64,000 bases of DNA, taken from positions 6,870,001 through 6,934,000 of the forward strand of contig NZ_JAPZBC010000001.1 in the NCBI RefSeq assembly GCF_027460265.1, in the 5' to 3' direction. The position numbers and the translations under genes are program-made. Positions 39,839 to 49,148 of the stretch are shown here, in pieces. Each line of letters opens with the position of its first letter. Position 1 is the stretch's first letter. This stretch comes from Streptomyces sp. WMMC940 (GTDB lineage Bacteria; Actinomycetota; Actinomycetes; Streptomycetales; Streptomycetaceae). The notes under the pieces are model-generated. The model saw nothing but the letters and a program-made list of their open reading frames with translations. It had not been told where the DNA came from and searched no databases.

Positions 39839-42505
39839 ATGGCCGGACCTCTCGGCCGCCTCCGCTCCATGATGAGCGCACGCACCGTCGCCAGTCAGGT
39901 GTTCGTCCTGCAGGTGACGGTGGCTTTGCTGCTCGTCGCCGCCGCCGTCGCCGCGGTGCTCCTGCAGGCCCGGTCGGACGGCGAGCGGGAGGCGCGCAAC
40001 CGGTCGGTCGCCGTCGCCCAGACGTACGCCACCGCACCGGGCGTCAAGGAAGCGCTGCGCGGCCCCGACCCGAGCGCGGCACTACAGCCCAAGGCCGAGG
40101 CCGCGAGGAAGACCTCCGGCGTCGACTTCGTCGTGGTGATGGCCCCGGACGGCACTCGGTACACCCACCCGAATCCGGAAGAGATCGGCAAGAAGTACCA
40201 CGGCACCATCGCCCCGGCGGCGGCCGGCGGCACGGTGACCGAGACCGTCACCGGCACCCCCGGTCCGTCGATCCGCAGCGTCGCGCCCGTCGAGGACGCG
40301 AACGGCGAGGTGATCGGCCTCGTGGCGGCCGGCACCACGGTCGAGCGGGTCGGCGGAGCCGCCGAGGACCAGCTTCCCCTCCTGCTCGGCGCCGCGGCGT
40401 TCGCCCTGATCGTCGCCACCTCCGGGGCCGCGCTGATCAGCAGGCGGCTGCGGCATCAGACCCACGGCCTGGGGCCCACCGAGATGACCCGGATGTACGA
40501 GCACCACGACGCGGTCCTGCACGCCGTGCGGGAGGGCGTGCTGATCGTCGACGAGGACCGCAGGCTGGTGCTCGTCAACGACGAGGCGCGACGGCTGCTC
40601 GCGTTGCCCCCGGAGGCCCAGGGACGCCCCGTGCGCGACATCGCCATGGCCCCCGAGATCGCCCGGCTGCTGGAGTCCGGCCGACCGGCGAGCGACGAGG
40701 TGCACGTCATCGAGGACCAACTGGTCGCCGTCAACCAGCGCGCCATGGGCCCGCGGTCGGACTGCTCGGGGCCCTGCGGCACCGTCGCCACCCTGCGGGA
40801 CACCACCGAGCTGCGGGCCCTCAGCGGCCGTGCCGACACCGCACAGGGCCGTCTGCGACTCGTCTACGACGCCGGCATGCGGATCGGCACCACCCTCGAC
40901 GTGGTCCGGACCTCGCAGGAACTGGCCGACTTCGCCGTACCCCGGTTCGCCGACTTCGTCACCGTCGACCTCCCCGATCCCGTGCTCAGCGGGGACGAGC
41001 CTGCGGAGACCGGCACGGACATGCGCCGCATCGCCTTCACGGGCATCCGCCACGACACCCCGCTCTACCCGTCCGGCCGGCTGATCCACTTCGTGACCAC
41101 CACCCCCCAGGCCGTCGCGTACGCCCGGGGCAAGACCATCCTGGAGGCCGACCTGGCCGCGTTCTCCGGATGGCAGGATCAGGAACCGGCCCGGGCCCGC
41201 AGACTCGTCGGCTACGGGATCCACTCCATGATCGCCGCTCCGCTGCGGGCCCGCGGGGTGACGATGGGCGTGGCCACGTTCTGGCGCTCCCGGAAGCCGG
41301 AGCCCTTCGACGACGACGACGTCTCGCTCGCGGAGGAGCTGGTCGCCCGCGCCGCGGTGAACATCGACAACGCCCGCCGGTACACCCGTGAGCACTCGAT
41401 GGCGGTCGCCCTCCAGCGCAGCCTGCTGCCGCGGGTCCTGCCCGAACAGACCGCCCTGGACGTGGCCTACCACTACCTCCCCGCCCAGGCCGGACTCGGC
41501 GGGGTCGGCGGGGACTGGTTCGACGTGATCCCGCTTCCGGGTGCCAGGGTCGCCCTCGTGGTCGGGGACGTCGTCGGCCACGGCCTCCACGCCGCGGCGA
41601 CCATGGGGCGGCTGCGCACCGCCGTCCACAACTTCGCCACCCTCGACCTGCCGCCGGACGAGCTGCTGTGGCACATGGACGAACTGGTCTCGCGCATCGA
41701 CCAGGACGAGGACACCGACGGCTCGGTCACGGCGCTCACCGGCGCCACCTGTCTGTACGCGATCTACGACCCCACATCACGGCTGTGCACCGTGGCCCGC
41801 GCGGGGCATCTGGAGCCGGCCATCGTCCACCCCGACGGCCAGGTCGAGTTCCCCGGGGTACCGGCCGGGCCGCCCCTCGGCCTCGGCGGACTCCCCTTCG
41901 AGTCCAGCGAGCTGCATCTCTCCGAGGGCAGCAGCCTGGTGCTCTACACCGACGGCCTGGTGGAGGACCGGCACCGCGACATCGACGAGGGGCTGGACCT
42001 GCTGCGCCGCACGCTCGCCCAGGCCGGCGGGACGCCGGAGGAGACCTGCCGTGCGGTGCTGGACGCGCTGCTGCCGGAGCGCCCCCGTGACGACGTGGCC
42101 CTGGTCGTCGCGCGTACCCGGGTGCTGGGCGGCAACCGCGCCGTCACCTGGGACGTGCCGGCGGACCCGGCCGAAGTGGCCCGGGTACGTGCCGAAGCCG
42201 CCCGGACCCTGGAGGAGTGGGGGCTCGAGGAGGAGGCGTTCACCACCGAACTGATCCTCAGCGAACTGGTCACCAACGCCATTCGACACGCCGGCGGACC
42301 GATCGGGGTGCGGTTGATCCGCGACCGCTCCCTGATCTGCGAGGTCTCCGACGGCAGCAGCACCGCCCCCCATCTGCGCCGGGCCACCACCACCGACGAG
42401 GGCGGCCGCGGGCTGTTCCTCGTCTCCCAGTTCGCCGAGCGCTGGGGCACTCGCTACACGGGCAGCGGCAAGGTCATCTGGACCGAGCAGCCGTTGCCCT
42501 GGTAG
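39839..42505 (+). CDS. Membrane sensor PAS/GAF/SpoIIE phosphatase with kinase domain
   Basis: 888 residues. A transmembrane helix at about 18-43 and another at about 178-200 flank an extracytoplasmic sensor resembling CitA/DcuS-type domains (VAQTYATAPGVKEALRGPDP, VVVMAPDGTRYTHP). Then come PAS (about 215-325), GAF (about 340-505), SpoIIE PP2C (about 515-740; GGDWFDVI, GDVVGHG, YTDGLVE, DDVALVV) and HATPase_c (ELVTNAIRHAGG, GGRGLFLV). It would sense an external ligand and switch an anti-sigma/anti-anti-sigma partner. The ATG at 39839 was chosen for the signal-anchor start. It converges on two related genes. Confidence 0.9.
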   Translation: MAGPLGRLRSMMSARTVASQVFVLQVTVALLLVAAAVAAVLLQARSDGEREARNRSVAVAQTYATAPGVKEALRGPDPSAALQPKAEAARKTSGVDFVVVMAPDGTRYTHPNPEEIGKKYHGTIAPAAAGGTVTETVTGTPGPSIRSVAPVEDANGEVIGLVAAGTTVERVGGAAEDQLPLLLGAAAFALIVATSGAALISRRLRHQTHGLGPTEMTRMYEHHDAVLHAVREGVLIVDEDRRLVLVNDEARRLLALPPEAQGRPVRDIAMAPEIARLLESGRPASDEVHVIEDQLVAVNQRAMGPRSDCSGPCGTVATLRDTTELRALSGRADTAQGRLRLVYDAGMRIGTTLDVVRTSQELADFAVPRFADFVTVDLPDPVLSGDEPAETGTDMRRIAFTGIRHDTPLYPSGRLIHFVTTTPQAVAYARGKTILEADLAAFSGWQDQEPARARRLVGYGIHSMIAAPLRARGVTMGVATFWRSRKPEPFDDDDVSLAEELVARAAVNIDNARRYTREHSMAVALQRSLLPRVLPEQTALDVAYHYLPAQAGLGGVGGDWFDVIPLPGARVALVVGDVVGHGLHAAATMGRLRTAVHNFATLDLPPDELLWHMDELVSRIDQDEDTDGSVTALTGATCLYAIYDPTSRLCTVARAGHLEPAIVHPDGQVEFPGVPAGPPLGLGGLPFESSELHLSEGSSLVLYTDGLVEDRHRDIDEGLDLLRRTLAQAGGTPEETCRAVLDALLPERPRDDVALVVARTRVLGGNRAVTWDVPADPAEVARVRAEAARTLEEWGLEEEAFTTELILSELVTNAIRHAGGPIGVRLIRDRSLICEVSDGSSTAPHLRRATTTDEGGRGLFLVSQFAERWGTRYTGSGKVIWTEQPLPW

Positions 42506-42681
42506 TCCGCGCGGACGCGGCAGCACAGCACCGTCGATCAGTTCGGAAGCGGGGATTCCGGGGCGAGGACGCGGAGCACCCGTGCCGATCCGCCCTCCGC
42601 CTTGCCCGCACCTGCTCCATCTGCTCCTTCGTCCGCTCGTCCGCTCGTCCGCACCGCCACCGGCGCTACCCGGCTCCGTGC

Positions 42682-45129
42682 TCAGCGCGCCTTGGCCAGC
42701 CGCTCGCGCGGCGCCAGCGGAATCTCCGCCCACACCTGCTTGCCACCGCTGAGCGGCACCGCGCCCCACGACGCCGTCGTGGCCTCGACGATCAGCAGTC
42801 CGCGGCCGCCCGTCGCCTCCCAACCCTGGTCGGCGGGCTTGACGGGGCTGCGGGGAGAGGCGTCGTTCACCGCGATCCGCAACCGGTCCGCGGACAGTGT
42901 CAGATCGAGCCGCACCTCGCCCTGCGTGTGGGCGATGGCATTGGTGACCAGTTCGGACACCACCAGCAGGGCCCCCTCCAGCTCCTCCTCCGCGCCCCAG
43001 GAACGCAGGGTCCGCGCCGTGAAACGCCGGGCGTGCATCACGGCGTTGGGCAGCCGCCACACCGTCCAGTGGGTCCGCATCGGCCGCACCCGGGTGCCGT
43101 CGTACCGGAGCAGCAGCAACGCCACGTCGTCGTCGCGCCGGTTCACCGCCACCACCAGCTCGTCGGCCACCCGACCGGCGTCGGCGGGGTCCGCCGTGGC
43201 GAGCGTGTCGCACACCCGCCGCATGCCCTCCTCCAAGGTGAGGGCCGCCGACTCGACCAGCCCGTCCGTCAGCAGCATCAGCAGGGTGCCGGGCACCAGG
43301 CCCGCCTCCGTCATCGGGTACTCCTCGTCGGCGAGGACGCCCAGCGGGGGGCCGCCCTCGACCATCAGCTCCTCGGTGCTCCCGTCGGGATGCCGGATCA
43401 CCGGATGCAGATGGCCCGCCCGTACCAGCCGGGCGATGCCCTCCTCCATGTCGAGGTCCACGTAGAGGCAGGTGGCGAACAGATCGGTCTCCATACCGAC
43501 CAGCAGCCTGTTGGCACGGGCGACGACCACGTCCGGAGGGTGCCCCTCCACCGCGTACGCCCTGACCGCCGTGCGCATCTGCCCCATGATGGTCGCCGCT
43601 CCCGCGCTGTGCCCCTGCACGTCCCCGATGACCAGGGCCACATGGCCGTCGCCGAGCGGGATCACGTCGTACCAGTCGCCGCCGACCTCGAGCCCCGCCG
43701 TGGCCGGGAGGTAACGGGCGACGGCCTCACCACCGGGCAGCTCGGGGAGCTTCCTCGGCAACAGGCTGCGCTGGAGCATCGTGGCCAGTTCGTGCCCGGC
43801 GTCCATGGCGTGGGCCCGCATCAGGGCCTGCCCGACCAGGGCCGCGGCGGCGGTCAGCAGCGACCGCTCCTCCGGGTCGAACCGGTGCTCGTCGTCCCAC
43901 CCCACCAGGCACACCCCCACCATCCGGCCGTCCGCCCGGAGCGGCAGCACCGCGAGACCCCCGCGCCCGATCTCGGCCAGAGGGGGTTCGAGGTCCGCGC
44001 CCGCCGGCCACAGGCTCACATGCCCCTCGCGCAGCGCACCCTCGAGGGTCGGCATGTCGTGGATGGAGAGGTCCGGCCACTCGGAGCGCCATTCGGCGCG
44101 CCAGACCGCGGGCCAGGCGTCGGGCTCCGGCGGGTCCAGGATCGTGACCACCAGCCGGTCCCCCTCCCGCTCGGCCACCGCGACCCGGCTCGCCTCCAGC
44201 GGACCGCGGAGCGAGGCCACCACCAGCCTGCTGACCTCCCGGATGGTGCTCGCCCCGGCCAGTTTGGCCGACATCCGCTGCACCACCGAGACCTCGTCGG
44301 CGCTGGGCCGCAGATAGGCGGCGTCGGCCACCACGCCCAGCACCCGCTCGGGCGTGCCGTCGGCGTCCACCTCGACCCGGCAGCGCAGCCCCAGCCAGCG
44401 CAGCTCACCGCCGGGCCGGCGGATCCGGAACGCCAGCTGCTCGGTGGCCGCGGACATCCGCCCCGGTTCGACGATCTCCATCAGGGCCGGGATGTCGTCG
44501 GGGACCGCGCAGGCCAGCAGGGTCTCCACCCGGCCGTCGAACTCCTCGGCAGGGACGCCGAGAAGCTCCAGGACGTACTCGTGGGCCTCCATGCGACCGG
44601 TGCTCAGCTCCAGTATGAACGCGCCGCCCTGCAGCGGTACCAGGGTGGTCTGCGCCAGGTGCGGCTGCGGCGGCGTACGGCCCGGGATCCGGGCGGCGGC
44701 CGATTCCAGCCCGGCGGCGACCTGGTCGGCGTAGAGCTCCAGCAGCGCGCGGCGGTCGGGGCTGAAGCCGTCGGTGACGTCACCCGCCACTATCAGACAG
44801 CCCAGTTCGTTGGCGCCCCGCCCGAGCGGCAGCGCCCCGAGCGAGAGCCGGGCGGTCGTCTCCGGCCCCTCCCCGCGGCGGCCGGGGAAGTGGTGGGGGT
44901 CGAGCTCGACGTACGCCGCCAGCTCCTTCGGGTTCAGCCAGAGCGGGCGGCCGGCGCGGAATGCCTCGGCCGCGGGGGAGTGGCCCTCCACGGCGATGAT
45001 CGCGGGCAGCCCGTACAGCATCCTGCGGTCACCGGTCAGCTCGGCCAGGTGGAGCTCGCGGCCCCCGCCCGCGAGGACGTAGACAGCTGCCAGCTCAGCC
45101 CCGCAGAACGCAAAGCGTTGCCTGGTCAC
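42682..45129 (-). CDS. GAF/PAS/GAF/SpoIIE phosphatase with kinase domain
   Basis: About 815 residues: GAF at 1-145, PAS with PAC at about 170-275, a second GAF at about 285-430, SpoIIE PP2C at about 445-665 (GGDWYDVI, GDVQGHS, LTDGLVE, DDDVALL), HATPase_c at about 680-805 (SELVTNAIAHTQG, GGRGLLIV). The last domain would bind ATP and act as the anti-sigma-type kinase. The GTG at 45129 is preceded by GAGGAGG; the upstream extension is unlike a domain and overlaps the neighbour's promoter. It lies 131 nt downstream of another phosphatase gene on the same strand and converges with the membrane-bound one. Confidence 0.87.
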   Translation of the reverse strand: MTRQRFAFCGAELAAVYVLAGGGRELHLAELTGDRRMLYGLPAIIAVEGHSPAAEAFRAGRPLWLNPKELAAYVELDPHHFPGRRGEGPETTARLSLGALPLGRGANELGCLIVAGDVTDGFSPDRRALLELYADQVAAGLESAAARIPGRTPPQPHLAQTTLVPLQGGAFILELSTGRMEAHEYVLELLGVPAEEFDGRVETLLACAVPDDIPALMEIVEPGRMSAATEQLAFRIRRPGGELRWLGLRCRVEVDADGTPERVLGVVADAAYLRPSADEVSVVQRMSAKLAGASTIREVSRLVVASLRGPLEASRVAVAEREGDRLVVTILDPPEPDAWPAVWRAEWRSEWPDLSIHDMPTLEGALREGHVSLWPAGADLEPPLAEIGRGGLAVLPLRADGRMVGVCLVGWDDEHRFDPEERSLLTAAAALVGQALMRAHAMDAGHELATMLQRSLLPRKLPELPGGEAVARYLPATAGLEVGGDWYDVIPLGDGHVALVIGDVQGHSAGAATIMGQMRTAVRAYAVEGHPPDVVVARANRLLVGMETDLFATCLYVDLDMEEGIARLVRAGHLHPVIRHPDGSTEELMVEGGPPLGVLADEEYPMTEAGLVPGTLLMLLTDGLVESAALTLEEGMRRVCDTLATADPADAGRVADELVVAVNRRDDDVALLLLRYDGTRVRPMRTHWTVWRLPNAVMHARRFTARTLRSWGAEEELEGALLVVSELVTNAIAHTQGEVRLDLTLSADRLRIAVNDASPRSPVKPADQGWEATGGRGLLIVEATTASWGAVPLSGGKQVWAEIPLAPRERLAKAR

Positions 45130-45260
45130 CGTCTGTTCCGCCTCCTCGCGCGGGCAGCCGCCGAGTGCCGTCCTTCCTCCATGCTGTCGCGTCCGGGACC
45201 CTCCGGGCGAGTCAGGACGGAGGGCGGTCCGTGCCCCCGGCGCTCTGGTGTGCGTGGACC

Positions 45261-47336
45261 CTACCGGGCCGCGCCGTGCTGGATCGCCTGTTCCGACCAG
45301 ATGGTCTTGCCCTCTCCGGTGGTCCTGGTGCCCCATCGGTCACTGAGCTGCATGACGATGAACAGTCCACGGCCTCCTTCGTCCGTTGCGGTGGCATGGC
45401 GCATGTGCGGCGAGGTACTGCTGGCGTCCGAGACCTCGCAGATCAGGGTGCGGTCGAGGATCACCCGCAGTTCGATCGGGCCCTGCCCGTGGCGGATCGC
45501 GTTGGTGACCAGCTCGCTGACGATCAGTTCGGTGGTGAAGACGGCGTCCGGCATGTCCCATGCCTGGAGCTGGTGCTCGATCAGCCGGCGGGCCGTGGCG
45601 ACGACCGAGTCGTCCCGGGGCAGGGTCCAGCTGGTGACGCGGTCCGCGTGTAGGGCTCGGGTGCGGGCGAGCAGCAGCACCGCGTCGTCCCGGGGGCGGC
45701 GGGGCATGAGCTCGTAGATGGCGGAGTCGCAGAGCCGGCCGAGGGACTCCTCGGGCTGGGCGAGGATCTGGTGGAGCCGGGCACGGGCCTTCCCGGCGTC
45801 CCTGCCGGGAGTGCTGACCAGGCCGTTCGTGTAGAGCGCCAGCAGGGTGGACTCCGGGAGGGTGACGGTGGCGGACGCGTAGCCGGTGCCCTCCGCGCCC
45901 AACGGGGGACCCTCCGGTACGTCGAACTCCATCGCCGAGCCGTCGGGCCCCAGCACCAGGGGGAGCGGATGGCCGGCCCGCGCGGCGGCGCAGACGCGGG
46001 ACACCGGGTCGTAGACCACGCACACACAGGTGGCGAGGTGGTCCAGGGGCGCCTCGTCGCCGTGTCCGACGGGTGAGCGCGTCCGGCTGAGGAAGGCGGC
46101 CGTCTCGTTGAGCCGGTCGAGCAGTTCACCCGGCTCCAGGTCCTGCAGGGCGAGCGTGCGCAGGGCCGTGCGCAGTTGGCCCATGGTGGCGGCGGACTCG
46201 ATGCCGTGCCCGGCGACATCGCCCACCACCAGGGCGGCCCTGGCGCCGGACAGCGGGATGACGTCGTACCAGTCACCTCCCGCGCCCTCGGGGAGATAGG
46301 CGTACGCGGTGTCGACCGCGGTCAGCTCGGGTGGCCGGCCCGGCATCAGCCCTTGCTGCAGCGTCGTCGCCACGGTGCGCTCACGGGCGAAACTGCAGGC
46401 GTTGTTGAGGTGCAGGGCGGTCTTGGTCACCAGTTCCGTCGAGAGGGCGAGATCCGCGTCGTCGAACAGTTCGGGGCGTTCGAAACGGTAGAGGGCGGCC
46501 ACACCCAGCACCGTCTCCCGCAGCGTCAGCGGCACCACCACGAGGGAGTGGACGCCCGCGGACACGATGCGTTCGCCGCGTTCGGGGTCCGCGCCCAGCC
46601 AGGCGTCGTTCGCGTCGACGTCGGTGATGAGCCGCGGTGTGAGGTCGTTCAGGGCCTGGGAGTACGGAGTATGGGCGCCGAAGGTGTTGAGTTCGCCCTT
46701 CCGCGGCCCCCGCTCACGACCGAGGACGGACCTGAACGCGGCCCGGCGCAACGGCGTGTCCGCCGGTACGGGGCCGGGGCGCAGCGGCCGCCCGCGCAGC
46801 GCGTCGTCGAGCAGGTCCACCGCCGCCGCGTCGGCGAGCCGGGGCACGAGGACCTCCACGAGCTCCTCCGCCGTTCCGTACGCGTCCAGGCTCGTGCCGA
46901 TGGACTGGCGGGCCTGGTGGAGCAGGTCCAGCCGGCCGAGGGCCGCCTCGCGTTCGGTGACGTCGTCGGCGATGACGGCCAGGCCGAGTATCTCCCCGTC
47001 GGTCCCCTCCAGCCGGAAGATCGACAGCGAGACGGTCATGTCCCGGTCGGGATCGGACAGGGGCCTGCCGGTGATCAGGCGGTCGCGGACCACCGTGCCG
47101 GTGCGGAGCGCGTCCTCCGCCAGGGCGACGACGGGGTCACCCGTGAAGCCGTCGGTCAGTTCGGCGACGGTCTTGCCCAGCACCTCCTCGGGAGGGATGC
47201 CGCGCACCCCGGGCGCCGCGCTGTTGAACCTGACGACCCGCAGCTCGTTGTCGCACAGGAAGAGGCCGTGCGGTGCCTGTGTGAACAGGGCATCGAGGAT
47301 GGCCGACTCCCGCCGCCGTGCGTCGTCTGCGTCCAC
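45261..47336 (-). CDS. PAS/GAF/SpoIIE phosphatase with kinase domain
   Basis: About 691 residues: PAS at about 20-125 (FTQAPHGLFLCDNELRVVRF), GAF at about 140-305, SpoIIE PP2C at about 325-545 (GGDWYDVI, GDVAGHG, YTNGLVS in place of the usual YTDGLVE, DDAVLLL), HATPase_c at about 555-690 (SELVTNAIRHGQG, GGRGLFIV). The YTDGL motif's aspartate, normally a metal ligand, is replaced by asparagine, so phosphatase activity may be weakened. The GTG at 47336 was chosen because the PAS domain begins just after it; its ribosome binding site is weak. Confidence 0.86.
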   Translation of the reverse strand: MDADDARRRESAILDALFTQAPHGLFLCDNELRVVRFNSAAPGVRGIPPEEVLGKTVAELTDGFTGDPVVALAEDALRTGTVVRDRLITGRPLSDPDRDMTVSLSIFRLEGTDGEILGLAVIADDVTEREAALGRLDLLHQARQSIGTSLDAYGTAEELVEVLVPRLADAAAVDLLDDALRGRPLRPGPVPADTPLRRAAFRSVLGRERGPRKGELNTFGAHTPYSQALNDLTPRLITDVDANDAWLGADPERGERIVSAGVHSLVVVPLTLRETVLGVAALYRFERPELFDDADLALSTELVTKTALHLNNACSFARERTVATTLQQGLMPGRPPELTAVDTAYAYLPEGAGGDWYDVIPLSGARAALVVGDVAGHGIESAATMGQLRTALRTLALQDLEPGELLDRLNETAAFLSRTRSPVGHGDEAPLDHLATCVCVVYDPVSRVCAAARAGHPLPLVLGPDGSAMEFDVPEGPPLGAEGTGYASATVTLPESTLLALYTNGLVSTPGRDAGKARARLHQILAQPEESLGRLCDSAIYELMPRRPRDDAVLLLARTRALHADRVTSWTLPRDDSVVATARRLIEHQLQAWDMPDAVFTTELIVSELVTNAIRHGQGPIELRVILDRTLICEVSDASSTSPHMRHATATDEGGRGLFIVMQLSDRWGTRTTGEGKTIWSEQAIQHGAAR

Positions 47337-47733
47337 AGTTCCACGATGGCCTTCGGCGTGCCGGGGGCAACTCGGCGTTGTCCGGCGGCCCGGCGGCCCG
47401 GCGGCCCGGCGGCCCGCGGTCCGGGGCTCCCCGGTGCGCCCCTCCCCGGTCCGCGGTGGCGCCGGGAAGGGGCGCACCGGGCGCTGCCCCTGCCGTGACC
47501 GCCCCCTGCACACACTCCGGCGCCCTCGGCCGTCCGGTCGTCCCCCTGGGGGCGGCCGGAGCCGTCGCGCTGCCGCGGCCGTACCTCTGCGTCCGGGGCG
47601 GCCCTGTCCGCCCGGGCCGGCACCTCTTCGGGCGGCTCCGTCGGGCCCTCACCTGAGCGGCCCTTCCCGGCTCGCGCGCCCGCGGGCCCCGGGTTCTGCT
47701 GTTGTCAGCCTGCCCACCAGCGGAGGAGTACGC
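47337..47733. other. Divergent intergenic region with a short tandem repeat
   Basis: It separates a phosphatase gene and a membrane-protein gene transcribed away from each other. It holds four copies of an 8-bp unit (47383-47414) and low-complexity GC sequence. No gene is supported. A strong GGAGGAG ribosome site precedes the membrane-protein ATG at 47734. Confidence 0.6.
47383..47414. repeat. Four tandem copies of an 8-bp GC unit
   Basis: CGGCGGCC repeats four times without change between 47383 and 47414 and is followed by CGCGG. Such tracts are prone to slippage; the position is intergenic. Confidence 0.85.
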
Positions 47734-49074
47734 ATGCCGGACGGAAACACCGGCTCCGAGGGACGTGACCTGGAGCAGTTGCGTGCCCGGATCGCGGCAC
47801 TGGAGGCCCGGGAGCAGCCCCCGGCCCGGCCCCCCCGGCACCGCATGCGCTCCGCGCTCGCCGCGGTGCTGATCGTGATCGGCTGCGTGCTCGCCCCGCT
47901 CAGCGCGGTCGCGACCTGGGCCGAGAGCGAGGTGGGCGACACCGACCGCTACGTCGCCACCGTCGCTCCGCTCGCCTCCGACCCCGATGTCCAGGCAGCC
48001 GTCGCGACCCGGGTCACGAACGTCGTGATGGAGCACATCGACCTCCCCGCGCTGCTGGAGGACGTGGCCCCGGCCGACCGTCCGCGGCTCGACGCCCTGA
48101 TCGGCCGGCTCGGAGGCGCCCTGGAGAACGCCGTCCGCAGCTTTGTGCAGGCCCGTACCCAGGACATCGTCGCCTCCGAAGCCTTCCAGCGGATCTGGAC
48201 CGACGCGAACCGCCGGATCCACGCCGCGGTCGACAAAGCCCTCACCGGCAGCGGGGGCGGAGCCATCGAGCTCACCGACAACGCCGTCAAGATCGACCTC
48301 GCGCCCGTCATCGAGCAGGTCAAGCAGCGCCTGGTGAACGAGGGCCTCACCATCGCCGAGAAGATCCCGGAGATCCACACCGACTTCACCGTGCTCCAGT
48401 CCGAGGACGTCGGCCGCGTCAAGACCGGGTTCCGGCTGCTCCAGCTCGCGGGCACCTGGTTGCCGATCGTGGCCGTCGTGCTGATCGCCGCCGGAGTGCT
48501 GCTCTCCGCCCATCGGAGAAAGGCCCTGGTGGCGGCCGCGCTCGGGGTCGCGGTCGCCACAGCGCTGCTCGGCGCGGGTCTCACGGTGTTCCGACTGATC
48601 TATCTGGACTCCCTGCCCAAGGGCGTGTCCCAGCCCGCGGCGGAGTCCGTGTTCGACGCCCTCGTCCGCTTCCTGCGCACCACGATCCGCAACATCGTGA
48701 TGCTCGGCGTCGTCGTCGCCCTCGCCGCCTGGCTCACCGGACCCGGCCGCTACGCCGGTCTCGCCCGGCAGCTGTGGACGTCCGGCATCGCCGCAACCCG
48801 CGCCACGGCGAACCGCGCGGGCCTGCGCACCGGGCCTGTCGGCCCGTGGGTGCGCCGCTACCGGACGTGGATCATCTGGGTGCTGGTCGCCGCCGCCGTG
48901 CTGGCGTACGTCCTCTGGTCGTACCCCACCGCCTGGGTCGTCGTCGGACTGGCCCTCGCCCTGCTCTTCGCCCTCGCGATCGTCGAGTTCCTGGCGCAGG
49001 ACGACGAGGGGGCGCCCCCGGAGCCGCCGGCCCGCGAACCCGCGGCCACCGGTGGCCCACCCGGCGCCCCGTGA
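47734..49074 (+). CDS. Polytopic membrane protein of unknown function
   Basis: 446 residues. A short coiled-coil-like N-terminus (LEQLRARIAALEAREQ) precedes a transmembrane helix at about 42-62. An extracytoplasmic domain of about 180 residues follows (TDRYVATVAPLASDPDVQAA through VLQSEDVGRVKTGFRL). Four or five more membrane helices make up the C-terminal half, ending in a Pro/Glu-rich tail. The exported domain resembles a family of actinobacterial membrane proteins that I cannot name. The ATG at 47734 has GGAGGAG upstream. A hairpin at 49077-49107 follows the stop. Confidence 0.75.
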   Translation: MPDGNTGSEGRDLEQLRARIAALEAREQPPARPPRHRMRSALAAVLIVIGCVLAPLSAVATWAESEVGDTDRYVATVAPLASDPDVQAAVATRVTNVVMEHIDLPALLEDVAPADRPRLDALIGRLGGALENAVRSFVQARTQDIVASEAFQRIWTDANRRIHAAVDKALTGSGGGAIELTDNAVKIDLAPVIEQVKQRLVNEGLTIAEKIPEIHTDFTVLQSEDVGRVKTGFRLLQLAGTWLPIVAVVLIAAGVLLSAHRRKALVAAALGVAVATALLGAGLTVFRLIYLDSLPKGVSQPAAESVFDALVRFLRTTIRNIVMLGVVVALAAWLTGPGRYAGLARQLWTSGIAATRATANRAGLRTGPVGPWVRRYRTWIIWVLVAAAVLAYVLWSYPTAWVVVGLALALLFALAIVEFLAQDDEGAPPEPPAREPAATGGPPGAP

Positions 49075-49076
49075 GA

Positions 49077-49107
49077 CCCCGGCCTCCCGGGCCCCCGGAG
49101 GCCGGGG
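49077..49107 (+). terminator. Terminator-like hairpin between the membrane protein gene and polX
   Basis: CCCCGGCCTCC (49077-49087) pairs with GGAGGCCGGGG (49097-49107), an 11-bp stem that starts two bases after the stop codon. polX follows 41 nt later. Confidence 0.6.
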
Positions 49108-49148
49108 CCCGCACGGCGCCCGCCGGTCCGCCGTGTGACGCTGGATCC

